The notes below the pieces were generated by a model. The model was not told where the DNA came from. It did no database searches and saw only the letters and a list, made by a program, of their open reading frames with translations. A program made the position numbers and the translations under genes. From an uncultured Cyclobacteriaceae bacterium (GTDB taxonomy: Bacteria; Bacteroidota; Bacteroidia; Cytophagales; Cyclobacteriaceae): a DNA stretch of 64,000 nucleotides. The stretch lies in assembly GCA_937146645.1 (NCBI GenBank), contig CAKZRQ010000015.1:124001-188000 (forward strand), given 5' to 3'. Numbering within the stretch: the stretch's first letter is position 1; each line of letters opens with the position of its first letter. Shown here piece after piece: positions 10,662 through 19,361 of the stretch.

Positions 10662-11111
10662 ATGATCCAGATTCGAAGAACAAATACTGAGAATACTGAT
10701 TTTCAGGCTCTTGTAGCTCAGCTTGATGCTTATCTAGCGAGGATTGATGGGGATGAAAATGCATTCTATTCTCAGTTCAATAAAATTGAGTTTTTGGATA
10801 AGGTGGTGGTGATCTATGAAGATGAAGTTCCTGTAGCTTGCGGCGCCATGAAACCTCATGGCACTTCAAATCTTGAAATTAAGAGAATGTATACCGTTCC
10901 CAATGCCAGAGGTAAAGGGCTTGCGAGCCAAGTGGTAAATGAACTGGAAAAATGGGCTAAAGAATCAGGAGTTTCGGCTTGCGTTCTTGAAACTGGTAAG
11001 AGACAGGAGGATGCTGTTGCGCTTTATAAAAAATTAGGCTATCAGATCATACCAAATTTTGAACCTTACATTGGGATAGAGAATAGCCTCTGCTTCGAAA
11101 AGAAGCTATAA
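10662..11111 (+). CDS. GNAT-family N-acetyltransferase
   Basis: This 149-residue protein has a GNAT fold. The acetyl-CoA pyrophosphate loop is in MYTVPNARGKGLASQVVNELEKWA (V-P-x-A-R-G-K-G-x-A), preceded by a VACGAMKPH strand and followed by LETGKRQEDAVALYKKLGYQII, typical of small-molecule acetyltransferases. The acceptor cannot be told from the sequence. It follows pgi by 24 bases and is probably co-transcribed. Its TAA stop directly abuts the stop codon of the convergent gldH. Confidence 0.85.
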   Translation: MIQIRRTNTENTDFQALVAQLDAYLARIDGDENAFYSQFNKIEFLDKVVVIYEDEVPVACGAMKPHGTSNLEIKRMYTVPNARGKGLASQVVNELEKWAKESGVSACVLETGKRQEDAVALYKKLGYQIIPNFEPYIGIENSLCFEKKL

Positions 11112-11558
11112 CTACTTAATGGCTTTGAATCCCACAGCTTCTACTCCCTTAAGCTGATTTACCCTCATGTACTGAAGGATATCGAGAATTTGAGCGTTTG
11201 GATGAATTCTAAAGTTCAGTGTGTCATAAAGTGTTCTCGATCCTCCAAAACCCTTTCCCTTGGGCTTTCCAGTTTGATCAAAAAGAACCACGTTTACGAG
11301 TTCTTCCTGAAGCGGATTTCCTAAGGTGTCGCTGGCGAGCAAGGTCATGTAGATATTGGAATGAGGATATTCATCATTGAATCTTACGGAAATCAGGAAC
11401 TTTTTCGCCGAATCCAGGTTTTCGAGCTCGAATGACAAAGTATCAGTGGCCCCCCATAATTGATTTGGGACCTCTTCAAACTTCTCGTATACGCGATTTC
11501 CGTCGCACGAAAAGAGAATAAATGCTAGAGACAGTAAGCTTACAAAAGCTCTATTCAT
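11112..11558 (-). CDS. gldH: Gliding motility lipoprotein GldH
   Basis: This is a 148-residue lipoprotein with signal MNRAFVSLLSLAFILFSC, the lipobox cysteine at residue 18. The mature part has the GldH pattern: YEKFEEVPNQLW near the N-terminus, central RFNDEYPHSNIYMTL, then GKGFGGSRTLYDTLNFRI. GldH is a periplasmic-side lipoprotein linked to gliding and type IX secretion in Bacteroidota. The start was chosen for the lipoprotein signal; longer upstream starts read through the low-complexity tail of ricT in another frame. The ATG overlaps the ricT stop by 8 bases (ATGAATAG), indicating coupling. Confidence 0.88.
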   Translation of the reverse strand: MNRAFVSLLSLAFILFSCDGNRVYEKFEEVPNQLWGATDTLSFELENLDSAKKFLISVRFNDEYPHSNIYMTLLASDTLGNPLQEELVNVVLFDQTGKPKGKGFGGSRTLYDTLNFRIHPNAQILDILQYMRVNQLKGVEAVGFKAIK

Positions 11559-12918
11559 TTTTTGGATGCTTATTATTTGAGTCTCTATTTTTTCTGGGAG
11601 GGAACTTTCTCTTTTTTTGATTTCCCTCGTTAGACTTTGACTGCTCAGGAGCATTTCCACTTTTTGCTTGTGGATTTTGATTTCCTGAACGTTGACCCCT
11701 TGGTTTTCTTCTTTTCTTATTCGATGGCTGATTAGGCTTCGCTTCAGCTTTAGGCTGATTTGAATTTTGAGCCTTCTGCTCTGGGTTGTTTCTGCCCTGA
11801 TTTCTTTTGTTTCTTGATTTTCTCTGGTTTCTATTACCCTTCTTTTTCTTAGCAAATTTCTTATCTAATTCTACCAGCTCAAGATTAGATTTCGCAGCCA
11901 AATCTTCAATGTCATCGGCATTATCGACTTGAAGGTTGAAAACCGTTTCTCCTTTTGCATTAAGCTCCTGAATTTCAGCTACTCTATCGCATGATATACT
12001 TTGCCAATCGCTCTCATTATTCACACTAAACCACATGAGCCTTCTGAAGATATCTGTCTTTTGAAGTCTAGCAGGTCCTTGCTCAGTCTGTAAAGGCTTC
12101 TCTAATTTTGGGATATCCTTGATGGCCTCCAGATAGGTGTCAAGTTCATAATTCAAGCAGCATTTTAATCGACCACACTGACCAGAGAGTTTACTAGGAT
12201 TCAATGAAAGATTTTGGTAACGAGCCGCAGAAGTACTTACATTCTTAAAATCAACCAGCCAAGTTGAACAGCATAACTCGCGACCGCATACTCCTACACC
12301 TCCGAGTCTTCCGGCTTCTTGTCTGAGGCTGATCTGCTTCATTTCAACCCGGATTCGGAATTCACCAGCCAGAACCTTAATGAGTTCTCTGAAATCGACT
12401 CTTTCGTCTGCTGAGTAGTAAAAAGTAGCTTTTGAATTATCTGCCTGATATTCGATATCTGAAAGTTTCATTTTCAGACCCAGCTCAAGGATGATTTGCC
12501 TTGTTCTATACAGCGTAGGAATCTCCCTATTTTTAGCATTTTGCCACTTTTCCAGATCCTTTTCACCAGCGATTCGATAGACTTTTAGAATATCGTCATC
12601 ATCCCTGATTTTCCTCTTCTGCATTTGTAATCGAACAAGTTCGCCTTGAAGTGAAACGTATCCGATGTGATGACCTGTAGAGGAAGCTACCACGACTGGA
12701 TCTCCAGTGTTGAGTTCCAGGTAATCTATATTTCTGTAATAGCCCTTACGACCTCCTTTAAATTTGATTTCGACGATATCAAAATTATCAACCTGAGGAA
12801 TTCCCATATGGGAAAGCCAGTCGAAAGAGTTCATTTTATTACAATCACTTGTGCCGCAACTTCCATTGTTTTGGCACCCATTCCCTCCGCTTGTGGAGCA
12901 ACTAGTACATCCAGACAT
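11551..12918 (-). CDS. ricT: RicT/YaaT-like PSP1-domain Fe-S protein
   Basis: This is a 455-residue protein. The PSP1 core carries the cysteine set VGVCGRELCCSTWL and LSGQCGRLKCCLNYE, which in RicT/YaaT contributes to Fe-S binding in the RicAFT complex that affects RNA processing. Two regions are unusual. The N-terminal 30 residues are cysteine/glycine/serine-rich (about five cysteines). The C-terminal ~100 residues are very basic and N/Q/K-rich low-complexity sequence, likely disordered and possibly RNA-binding. Coupling to gldH by an 8-base overlap is a familiar Bacteroidota arrangement. The function in this phylum is not established. Confidence 0.85.
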   Translation of the reverse strand: MSGCTSCSTSGGNGCQNNGSCGTSDCNKMNSFDWLSHMGIPQVDNFDIVEIKFKGGRKGYYRNIDYLELNTGDPVVVASSTGHHIGYVSLQGELVRLQMQKRKIRDDDDILKVYRIAGEKDLEKWQNAKNREIPTLYRTRQIILELGLKMKLSDIEYQADNSKATFYYSADERVDFRELIKVLAGEFRIRVEMKQISLRQEAGRLGGVGVCGRELCCSTWLVDFKNVSTSAARYQNLSLNPSKLSGQCGRLKCCLNYELDTYLEAIKDIPKLEKPLQTEQGPARLQKTDIFRRLMWFSVNNESDWQSISCDRVAEIQELNAKGETVFNLQVDNADDIEDLAAKSNLELVELDKKFAKKKKGNRNQRKSRNKRNQGRNNPEQKAQNSNQPKAEAKPNQPSNKKRRKPRGQRSGNQNPQAKSGNAPEQSKSNEGNQKKRKFPPRKNRDSNNKHPKNE

Positions 12919-12928
12919 AATATAAATT

Positions 12929-12944
12929 CAGGTCAAGAGACCTG
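12929..12944 (-). promoter_or_regulatory. Small hairpin between purD stop and ricT start
   Basis: CAGGTC-N4-GACCTG is a perfect 6-base-pair inverted repeat in the 38-base spacer upstream of the ricT ATG. There is no T-run on the minus strand, so it is not a typical terminator. It could be a processing or protection hairpin in the recQ-purD-ricT-gldH message. Confidence 0.35.
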
Positions 12945-12956
12945 CTTATTTTGGGT

Positions 12957-14246
12957 TTAATTATACAATTTTTGGATATCCTTGCCGATATCCTTTCGGT
13001 AGTATGCCTTTTCCCAAGAAATACTTCCTACGCCATCAAAAGCATTGCCTAATGCTTCATTTAGGTCTTTTCCAAGACCGGTAATAGCCAATACTCTTCC
13101 ACCGGTGTTGATCAAATCACCATCACTATTTCTGCTCGTTCCAGCATGAAAGAGGATCGCGTTTTCATTTCTTTCTCCCAAAGTGATAGGAAATCCTTTA
13201 TCATAAGATCCTGGATAGCCTCCGCTTACCATTACTACGGTCGTGGCAAATTCAGGAGATATTGATAATTCATAATCGGCCAAAGTTCCAATTCCCATGG
13301 CCTCTAGCATTTTCAGAAAATCTGAATCAATTCGTGCCAAAACAGCCTGGGTTTCAGGATCACCCATCCTGACATTGTACTCAATGACATATGGATCACC
13401 ATCCTTATTCATTAGTCCAATGAATATGAATCCTTTGTAGGGAATTTCCTCTTTTGCCAGTCCATCTACAGTGGGTTTAATGATTCGCTCTTCAACTTTT
13501 TTCATGAAGGATTCGTCCGCAAAAATCACAGGACTAACCGCACCCATTCCCCCTGTATTTAACCCGGTATCTCCTTCACCTATCCTCTTGTAATCTTTGG
13601 CCTCCGGCAAAACTTTATAGTCTTTCCCATCCGTAGCGACGAAAACAGAGAGTTCGATTCCGGTTAGAAATTCTTCGATGACCACTTTCGATGAAGCATC
13701 TCCGAATTTCGCATCCACCAGCATTTCTTTCAGATTGGCTTTGGCATCCGTCAAAGTCTCGCAAATCAAAACACCCTTGCCGGCAGCGAGGCCATCGGCC
13801 TTTAGTACAATTGGGAGAGATTGTTTTTCAAGATAGGCAAGGCCTTCCTCAAGCTGATCAGCAGAAAAAGTTTCATAAGCGGCGGTAGGAACGTTGTTCC
13901 TTTGCATAAATCGCTTGGAGAAATCTTTACTTCCCTCTAAAGTCGCGCCGAGCTGAGATGGCCCAACCACAGGAATGTGCGAAACTCTGGGATCAGAACC
14001 CATGAAATCTGAGATTCCTTTTACCAAAGGCTCTTCTGGTCCGACAACAATTAGGTCAACTTGCTTTTCCTTAACAAAGGAAGCAATGGAATCAAAATCT
14101 GTGATTTTAAGTGATACATTTTCAGCTATTTCGGCAGTCCCAGCATTTCCTGGAGCGACGAAAAGTGTATCACAAGCTGGGCTCTGGCTTATCTTCCAGG
14201 CGAAGGCATGTTCTCGACCTCCGCTTCCTAGCAACAATATGTTCAT
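12957..14246 (-). CDS. purD: Phosphoribosylamine-glycine ligase
   Basis: This 429-residue protein has the normal PurD length. ATP-grasp architecture is visible: N-terminal GSGGREHAFAWKISQSP, the lid region VLKADGLAAGKGVLIC, NTGGMGAVSPV, and the metal/ATP site YNVRMGDPETQAVL. It forms glycinamide ribonucleotide from phosphoribosylamine and glycine in purine synthesis. It lies 16 bases downstream of recQ and 38 bases upstream of ricT on the same strand, so the four genes probably share a message. No other pur gene is nearby, as is usual in Bacteroidota where purine genes are scattered. Confidence 0.97.
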   Translation of the reverse strand: MNILLLGSGGREHAFAWKISQSPACDTLFVAPGNAGTAEIAENVSLKITDFDSIASFVKEKQVDLIVVGPEEPLVKGISDFMGSDPRVSHIPVVGPSQLGATLEGSKDFSKRFMQRNNVPTAAYETFSADQLEEGLAYLEKQSLPIVLKADGLAAGKGVLICETLTDAKANLKEMLVDAKFGDASSKVVIEEFLTGIELSVFVATDGKDYKVLPEAKDYKRIGEGDTGLNTGGMGAVSPVIFADESFMKKVEERIIKPTVDGLAKEEIPYKGFIFIGLMNKDGDPYVIEYNVRMGDPETQAVLARIDSDFLKMLEAMGIGTLADYELSISPEFATTVVMVSGGYPGSYDKGFPITLGERNENAILFHAGTSRNSDGDLINTGGRVLAITGLGKDLNEALGNAFDGVGSISWEKAYYRKDIGKDIQKLYN

Positions 14247-14262
14247 TTGTGTTTTTCACGTT

Positions 14263-16443
14263 TTAATTTGCATGGTCTGAAATGAACTTGATTCGATAAA
14301 TGCGAATTTCATCTTCCGCAAAATCTTCATCTTCCAATTCATCCAATGCATAATCTATTTTATCATTTTCAGCAGTCATAAAATAGTCGTGAATGATATC
14401 CTCTCTATCCTCATCCATAATATGCTGGATGTAGTAGTCTATATTCAATTTGGTGCCGCTGTAAATGATTTGCTCCACTTCCTGAATTAAATCAGCTAGG
14501 GACAAATTCAAGTTTTCAGCGATCTCCTCTAAGTCTATTTTACGATCAACTTGCTGAATGATCGAAATCTTCATTTTCGACCGGCTTCCAGAGCTTTTGA
14601 CAATTACATCTGAGGCAGTTTCGATTTCGTTCTCCTCGACATACTTGGCAATGAGCTTAAGGAATGATGACCCGAATTTAGCCACTTTTCCCATTCCCAC
14701 GCCATTGATTTGTGCCAATTCTTCACGAGTGGTAGGATATAAGGTGGCCATTTCCTCCAGCGAAGGATCCTGGAAGATTACATAGGGAGGTAGACCCTTG
14801 GTTTTGGCGACTCTTTTTCTTTCAGCTTTGAGTAGGTCAAAGAGCTCTTCGTCGTAGGAAAGATCAGGCTTATTCTCCCCAGAGTTTGAGTCGAATTCCT
14901 CCTCCATTTTTTCGAAATCCTGATCCTTATACAGGTCGATAGAGAATGGGTTACCTAAGAATTCCAAACCCTCATCTGTAAGCTTTAGTAGGCCATAGTT
15001 TTCTATGTCTTTTTCCATAAAACCACGAATCATCCCTTGCCTGATGACTGTCGTCCAAAGCTTTGGCCCCTCTTCCTTTCCTTTTCCGTAAACATCGAGT
15101 TGGTTGTGCTTATAGCTGGTGACATATTCGTTTTCTTCACCAGTGATCACATCTACAATATGAGAAAGACCAAATCTCTCATTGCATTGCCTCACAGTTT
15201 CCATAGCAACTACCAAATGTTCCATGCCATCGAAGGTCTCTCTATCCCTATTGCAATTATCACAGTAGCCACAATCGTCTTCCAGCTTCTCGCCAAAGTA
15301 ATTAAGAATGAATTTCCTTCGACAAACGGAAGTCTCAGCATATGCCGCCATTTCCTGGAGTAGGACTCTCGCGTTTTCTCTTTCCGTGACGGGTTTATCT
15401 TTATTGAACTTATCGAGTTTGATTATGTCATCGTAGCTGTAAAACATGAGACAGTGTCCTTCTAAGCCATCTCGACCAGCTCGTCCTGTTTCTTGGTAAT
15501 ATCCCTCTAAGGATTTTGGAACATCATAGTGGATCACAAAACGAACATCAGGTTTATCGATTCCCATTCCGAAAGCAATGGTAGCCACGATCACATCGAC
15601 GTCTTCATTCAGGAAGTCATCCTGATTTTTCATTCGAACCGCAGGTTCAAGACCAGCATGATAAGGAGCTGCATTGATTTGATTTACCTGTAAAAGAGCC
15701 GCAATCTCTTCTACTTTTTTCCTGCTTAAGCAATAGATTATCCCGGACTTTCCTTTTCGCTCCTTAATGAATTTAATGAGGTTTTTGTCCGTTCCCTTTT
15801 TGGTTTTAGGCTTTACTTCGTAGTAGAGATTGGTTCGATTAAAGGAAGATTTGAAAAGATCTGCCTCCTCCATTTGAAGGTTTCGTTGGATGTCCTGCTG
15901 TACCTTAGGTGTGGCTGTAGCAGTTAAGGCTATGATGGGAAGCTCAGGTCCAATTTGCCCTACGATCGACTTTATCTTTCTGTATTCTGGACGGAAGTCA
16001 TGTCCCCATTCTGAAATACAGTGTGCTTCATCAATCGCCACAAAACTCAATTTGACTGATTTCAGAAACTCCACATTTTCTTCCTTTGTCAAAGACTCAG
16101 GAGCCACATACAGAAGCTTGGTTTCTCCAGCCGCAACTTGAGACTTAACCCTTCTCGATTCGGTTTTATTCAGAGTAGAATTTAGAAAATGCGCATTCAC
16201 TCCAATGGCATTTAATTGATCCACCTGATTTTTCATTAATGCGATAAGCGGAGAAATAACAATAGCAGTACCTTCAGAAACAACCGCAGGGAGCTGATAA
16301 CAAAGTGACTTCCCAGCTCCGGTCGGCATAATTACAAACGTATTTTTGCCTTGTAGGAGGTTGTCTACTATGGCCTCCTGATTACCACGGAACTTACTAA
16401 AGCCGAAAATCTTCTTTAAATCCGATTTTACTTTTTCCTCCAC
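14263..16443 (-). CDS. recQ: ATP-dependent DNA helicase RecQ
   Basis: This is a 726-residue superfamily 2 helicase. It has Walker A MPTGAGKSLCYQLPA, the DEAH box AIDEAHCISEWGHDFRPEY, motif III-like LTATATPKV, and motif VI QETGRAGRDGLEG. The zinc-binding RQC cysteines are in CRRKFILNYFGE and CGYCDNC. An HRDC domain lies near residues 535-610 (DEELFDLLKAERKRVAKTKGLPPYVIF). An acidic C-terminal extension of about 100 residues follows, common in Bacteroidota RecQ. Role: recombination and replication-fork repair. It is divergent from kdsD across 87 bases and heads the leftward purD-ricT-gldH set. Confidence 0.96.
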   Translation of the reverse strand: MEEKVKSDLKKIFGFSKFRGNQEAIVDNLLQGKNTFVIMPTGAGKSLCYQLPAVVSEGTAIVISPLIALMKNQVDQLNAIGVNAHFLNSTLNKTESRRVKSQVAAGETKLLYVAPESLTKEENVEFLKSVKLSFVAIDEAHCISEWGHDFRPEYRKIKSIVGQIGPELPIIALTATATPKVQQDIQRNLQMEEADLFKSSFNRTNLYYEVKPKTKKGTDKNLIKFIKERKGKSGIIYCLSRKKVEEIAALLQVNQINAAPYHAGLEPAVRMKNQDDFLNEDVDVIVATIAFGMGIDKPDVRFVIHYDVPKSLEGYYQETGRAGRDGLEGHCLMFYSYDDIIKLDKFNKDKPVTERENARVLLQEMAAYAETSVCRRKFILNYFGEKLEDDCGYCDNCNRDRETFDGMEHLVVAMETVRQCNERFGLSHIVDVITGEENEYVTSYKHNQLDVYGKGKEEGPKLWTTVIRQGMIRGFMEKDIENYGLLKLTDEGLEFLGNPFSIDLYKDQDFEKMEEEFDSNSGENKPDLSYDEELFDLLKAERKRVAKTKGLPPYVIFQDPSLEEMATLYPTTREELAQINGVGMGKVAKFGSSFLKLIAKYVEENEIETASDVIVKSSGSRSKMKISIIQQVDRKIDLEEIAENLNLSLADLIQEVEQIIYSGTKLNIDYYIQHIMDEDREDIIHDYFMTAENDKIDYALDELEDEDFAEDEIRIYRIKFISDHAN

Positions 16444-16500
16444 AAAAAAAGGTATTTAAGGTGATAAGCTTTCCCGAATGGAATGATTAACTAGTTTATA

Positions 16501-16508
16501 TAACTTTG
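16501..16508 (+). promoter_or_regulatory. -7 promoter element upstream of kdsD
   Basis: TAACTTTG matches TAnnTTTG exactly and lies 22 bases before the ATG. No good TTTG partner is seen at the usual upstream distance. Confidence 0.5.
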
Positions 16509-16530
16509 TCAAAGCCAAATCGGGCAGCAG

Positions 16531-17505
16531 ATGGATAATAATTTAACTAAAAATATTAAAAAAACCGCGGTGCGGGTTCTCCTTAATGAGGCTCAGGCAA
16601 TTGAGAAAATCTCCGGCTATGTTGATGAGGATTTCGTTGCTTGTGTGGAAAGGATTTTGGATTCCAAAGGTCGGGTGGTTGTCACCGGAATAGGGAAGAG
16701 TGCCATCATCGCGAATAAAATTGTAGCGACTCTTAACTCCACAGGGACTCCGGCGATGTATATGCATGCCGCTGATGCCATTCATGGTGATCTGGGTATG
16801 GTCCAAAGGGATGATGTGGTTATATGCATATCAAAGAGCGGTAATACACCTGAGATAAAGGTTCTGGTACCCCTATTGAAAAAACTAGGGTCGGTACTTG
16901 TGGGATTGGTTAGTAACACGGATAGTTATTTGGCTGAACGAGCCGACTTTGTTCTAAATGCTACGGTAGGAGAGGAGGCATGCCCAAATAACCTCGCACC
17001 AACTACGAGCACCACCGCACATCTTGCCATGGGAGATGCTTTGGCAGTATGCCTTCTGGAAGCAAAAGGTTTTAGTGCAAATGACTTTGCCAAATATCAT
17101 CCAGGAGGATCACTGGGCAAGCAGCTTTATTTGAAGGTGGGTGATTTAGTGCCAAAAATGGCTCCACCATCTGTTCATGAGGATGCGGATTTAAGTAAGG
17201 TAATCGTTGAAATTTCAAGTAAACGATTGGGGGCAACCTCCGTAATTAATAGTGATGGAAATGTCGTAGGAATTATCACCGATGGGGATCTCAGAAGAAT
17301 GCTTGAGAAGACTCTTGAGGTGAAGGATATCCTTGCCAAAAATGTGATGACGGCAAATCCTAAAAGTATTTCTGTGGATGAATATGCAATCCGGGCACTT
17401 AACCTGATGAAGAATAATAATATTACACAACTGGTGGCTATGGATGGTGATAAATTGGCCGGTTTCATTCATATTCATGATCTTATGAAGGAGGGAATTG
17501 TTTAA
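16531..17505 (+). CDS. kdsD: Arabinose-5-phosphate isomerase (KdsD/KpsF family, SIS-CBS-CBS)
   Basis: This is a 324-residue protein. The SIS domain (residues 30-175) has VTGIGKSAIIANKIVATLNSTG, HAADAIHGDLGMV and CISKSGNTPEIKVLVP. Two CBS domains fill the C-terminal part (for example LGATSVINSDGNVVGIITDGDLRR and FIHIHDLMKEG). It converts ribulose-5-phosphate to arabinose-5-phosphate, the Kdo precursor for lipopolysaccharide. The stop and the next start overlap by one base (TAATG), so it is translationally coupled to the mannose-1-phosphate guanylyltransferase, linking two envelope-sugar branches. Confidence 0.93.
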   Translation: MDNNLTKNIKKTAVRVLLNEAQAIEKISGYVDEDFVACVERILDSKGRVVVTGIGKSAIIANKIVATLNSTGTPAMYMHAADAIHGDLGMVQRDDVVICISKSGNTPEIKVLVPLLKKLGSVLVGLVSNTDSYLAERADFVLNATVGEEACPNNLAPTTSTTAHLAMGDALAVCLLEAKGFSANDFAKYHPGGSLGKQLYLKVGDLVPKMAPPSVHEDADLSKVIVEISSKRLGATSVINSDGNVVGIITDGDLRRMLEKTLEVKDILAKNVMTANPKSISVDEYAIRALNLMKNNNITQLVAMDGDKLAGFIHIHDLMKEGIV

Positions 17506-18584
17506 TGGCTAGCCGAAAAAAAACATACATCGTTATCATGGCCGGAGGGATAGGATCTAGGTTCTGGCCCTACAGCAGAAGGCATAAGCCGAAACAGTTT
17601 TTAGATGTGGTCGGAGATGGCCGGTCATTGCTTCAGATGACCTTTGATCGATTCAAAGAGATGGCATCGCCAGATCGCTTTTTGGTAATCACTTATGGGA
17701 AGTACCTTGATCAGGTTAAGGAACAACTACCTGAGCTCGAAGATCATCAGATCCTTAGTGAGCCTTCCAGAAAGAATACAGCCACCTGTATTGCCTACGC
17801 CACCTATAAGATATTTGCTAAGGATCCTGAAGCTTCTTTAATCATTACCCCAGCTGACCATCTGATCCTAGAGGGGGAAAAGTTTAATAAGGCGATGAGT
17901 AAAGCGCTTAGAGCATCTAAAGAAGGTCAGCGGTTGGTGACTATAGGAATTAAACCCAGCCGGCCGGAAACGGGATATGGTTATATTCAGTTCAGAGAAG
18001 AAAAAGGTGCGGAAGTTTTGAAAGTGAAAACTTTCACGGAAAAACCTGACGTTGAATTAGCCAAGACTTTCGTGGAAAGTGGTGATTTTCTTTGGAACTC
18101 CGGTCTATTTGTATGGAAGGCTCAGAGTTTAATTGATGCTTTAAAGAGTTATTTGCCTGATACTGCAGAAGTTTTTGAGGAAGGTATGGGGGATCTCAAT
18201 ACAGCAAAAGAAGTTGATTTCATACAAGAAGCATACACACAGGTAAAAAGCATTTCCATCGATTATGGTGTGATGGAGAAGTCTGATCAGGTTTATGTAG
18301 TTCCTGCTGATATAGGTTGGTCTGATTTAGGCTCTTGGCAAAGTCTCCATGACATTCGGAAAAAGGATAGAAATGGAAATGTGGTGGATGCCAATTCCGT
18401 GCTATATGACACCAAGAATAGTTTTATTCGGCTGGACAGTAATCGGTTGGTAATGGTCAAAGGTTTGGAGAAATTCTTAGTCGTTGAAGAAAACAACGTT
18501 CTCTTGATTTGCCCAATCGATTCAGAAAAAGAGTTCAGGCAGTTTGTAGCTGACGCAAAGAAAAAAGGAGCGAAGTTCGTCTGA
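17505..18584 (+). CDS. Mannose-1-phosphate guanylyltransferase
   Basis: This 359-residue nucleotidyltransferase makes GDP-mannose from GTP and mannose-1-phosphate. The nucleotide-binding signature is MAGGIGSRFWPYSRRHKPKQ near the N-terminus. Further family motifs are TPADHLI, GIKPSRPETGYGYIQF, KTFTEKPD, FLWNSGLFVWKA and DIGWSDLGSWQ. It lacks the C-terminal phosphomannose-isomerase domain found in bifunctional ManC/AlgA (about 480 residues), so a separate isomerase is needed. It is coupled to kdsD by TAATG. Its TGA stop forms TGATCA with the convergent rlmB stop. Confidence 0.95.
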   Translation: MASRKKTYIVIMAGGIGSRFWPYSRRHKPKQFLDVVGDGRSLLQMTFDRFKEMASPDRFLVITYGKYLDQVKEQLPELEDHQILSEPSRKNTATCIAYATYKIFAKDPEASLIITPADHLILEGEKFNKAMSKALRASKEGQRLVTIGIKPSRPETGYGYIQFREEKGAEVLKVKTFTEKPDVELAKTFVESGDFLWNSGLFVWKAQSLIDALKSYLPDTAEVFEEGMGDLNTAKEVDFIQEAYTQVKSISIDYGVMEKSDQVYVVPADIGWSDLGSWQSLHDIRKKDRNGNVVDANSVLYDTKNSFIRLDSNRLVMVKGLEKFLVVEENNVLLICPIDSEKEFRQFVADAKKKGAKFV

Positions 18585-19361
18585 TCAGGACTTTCTTTGC
18601 CTCATGGCTTCGTAAATCAAAACTCCAGCAGAAACCGAGACATTAAGGCTTTCAATTTGACCCTGCATGGGGATCTTCACCTTAGCGTCTGCGATATTTA
18701 TCAGGTCTGGTGAAATCCCATCTTCTTCAGATCCCATGATGAGGGCAGTCGGATTACTCATATCTGCATCATACATGAGATGGTCCGTTTTCTCAGTGAC
18801 AGCCAAAAGGGAAATTCCAGATTTCTGAAGATCACGACAGGTGTAAAACAGATTCTTCACCCGAACAATTGGAAGGAAATTAAGGGCACCTGCAGAAGTT
18901 TTAATCGCATCTGAATTAATTTGTGCACTTCCCTTTTCAGGAATTACGATGGCATGCACACCAGCACATTCGGCAGTTCGTGCTATAGCCCCAAAGTTTC
19001 TAACATCAGTAATCCGGTCCAAAACCAAAATCAAAGGTGCTTGACCACTGGAATAGCAAGTCTCTATTACATTATCTAAGGAGGCATAAGCCAATGCGGA
19101 AACAAGTGCGACCGTACCCTGATGATTTTTTCTAGTAATCCGATTTAGCTTTCCCTCAGGGACTCGAACCACAGGAATAGAATTCCCTTTGCAAAGCTTA
19201 ATTAGCTCTTTTGTAAGGTCGTTGTTAATTTCCTTTTGGATCAGGACCTTATCGATGTCCTTCCCAGAGTTAATGGCTTCAATTACTACCCGAGTGCCGA
19301 AAATAAAATCTTTTTCGTGGGCACCTTTCTCAATTAAAAAGCCATCCTTCCGTTTCTCCAT
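18585..19361 (-). CDS. rlmB: 23S rRNA guanosine-2'-O-methyltransferase RlmB (SPOUT family)
   Basis: From the ATG giving MEKRKDGF the protein has 258 residues. An upstream in-frame ATG would add seven residues but deepen the overlap with the upstream gene from 28 to 49 bases. The N-terminal substrate-binding domain (FIFGTRVVIEAI, then a long LIQKE/ITRKNHQG segment) is followed by the SPOUT fold with NFGAIARTAECAGVHAIVIP, LIMGSEEDGIS and the knot IPMQGQIESLNVSVSAGVLIYE. The expected reaction is methylation of the 23S rRNA G2251 ribose; other TrmH-family targets cannot be excluded. It is translationally coupled to the GWxTD gene. Confidence 0.9.
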   Translation of the reverse strand: MEKRKDGFLIEKGAHEKDFIFGTRVVIEAINSGKDIDKVLIQKEINNDLTKELIKLCKGNSIPVVRVPEGKLNRITRKNHQGTVALVSALAYASLDNVIETCYSSGQAPLILVLDRITDVRNFGAIARTAECAGVHAIVIPEKGSAQINSDAIKTSAGALNFLPIVRVKNLFYTCRDLQKSGISLLAVTEKTDHLMYDADMSNPTALIMGSEEDGISPDLINIADAKVKIPMQGQIESLNVSVSAGVLIYEAMRQRKS

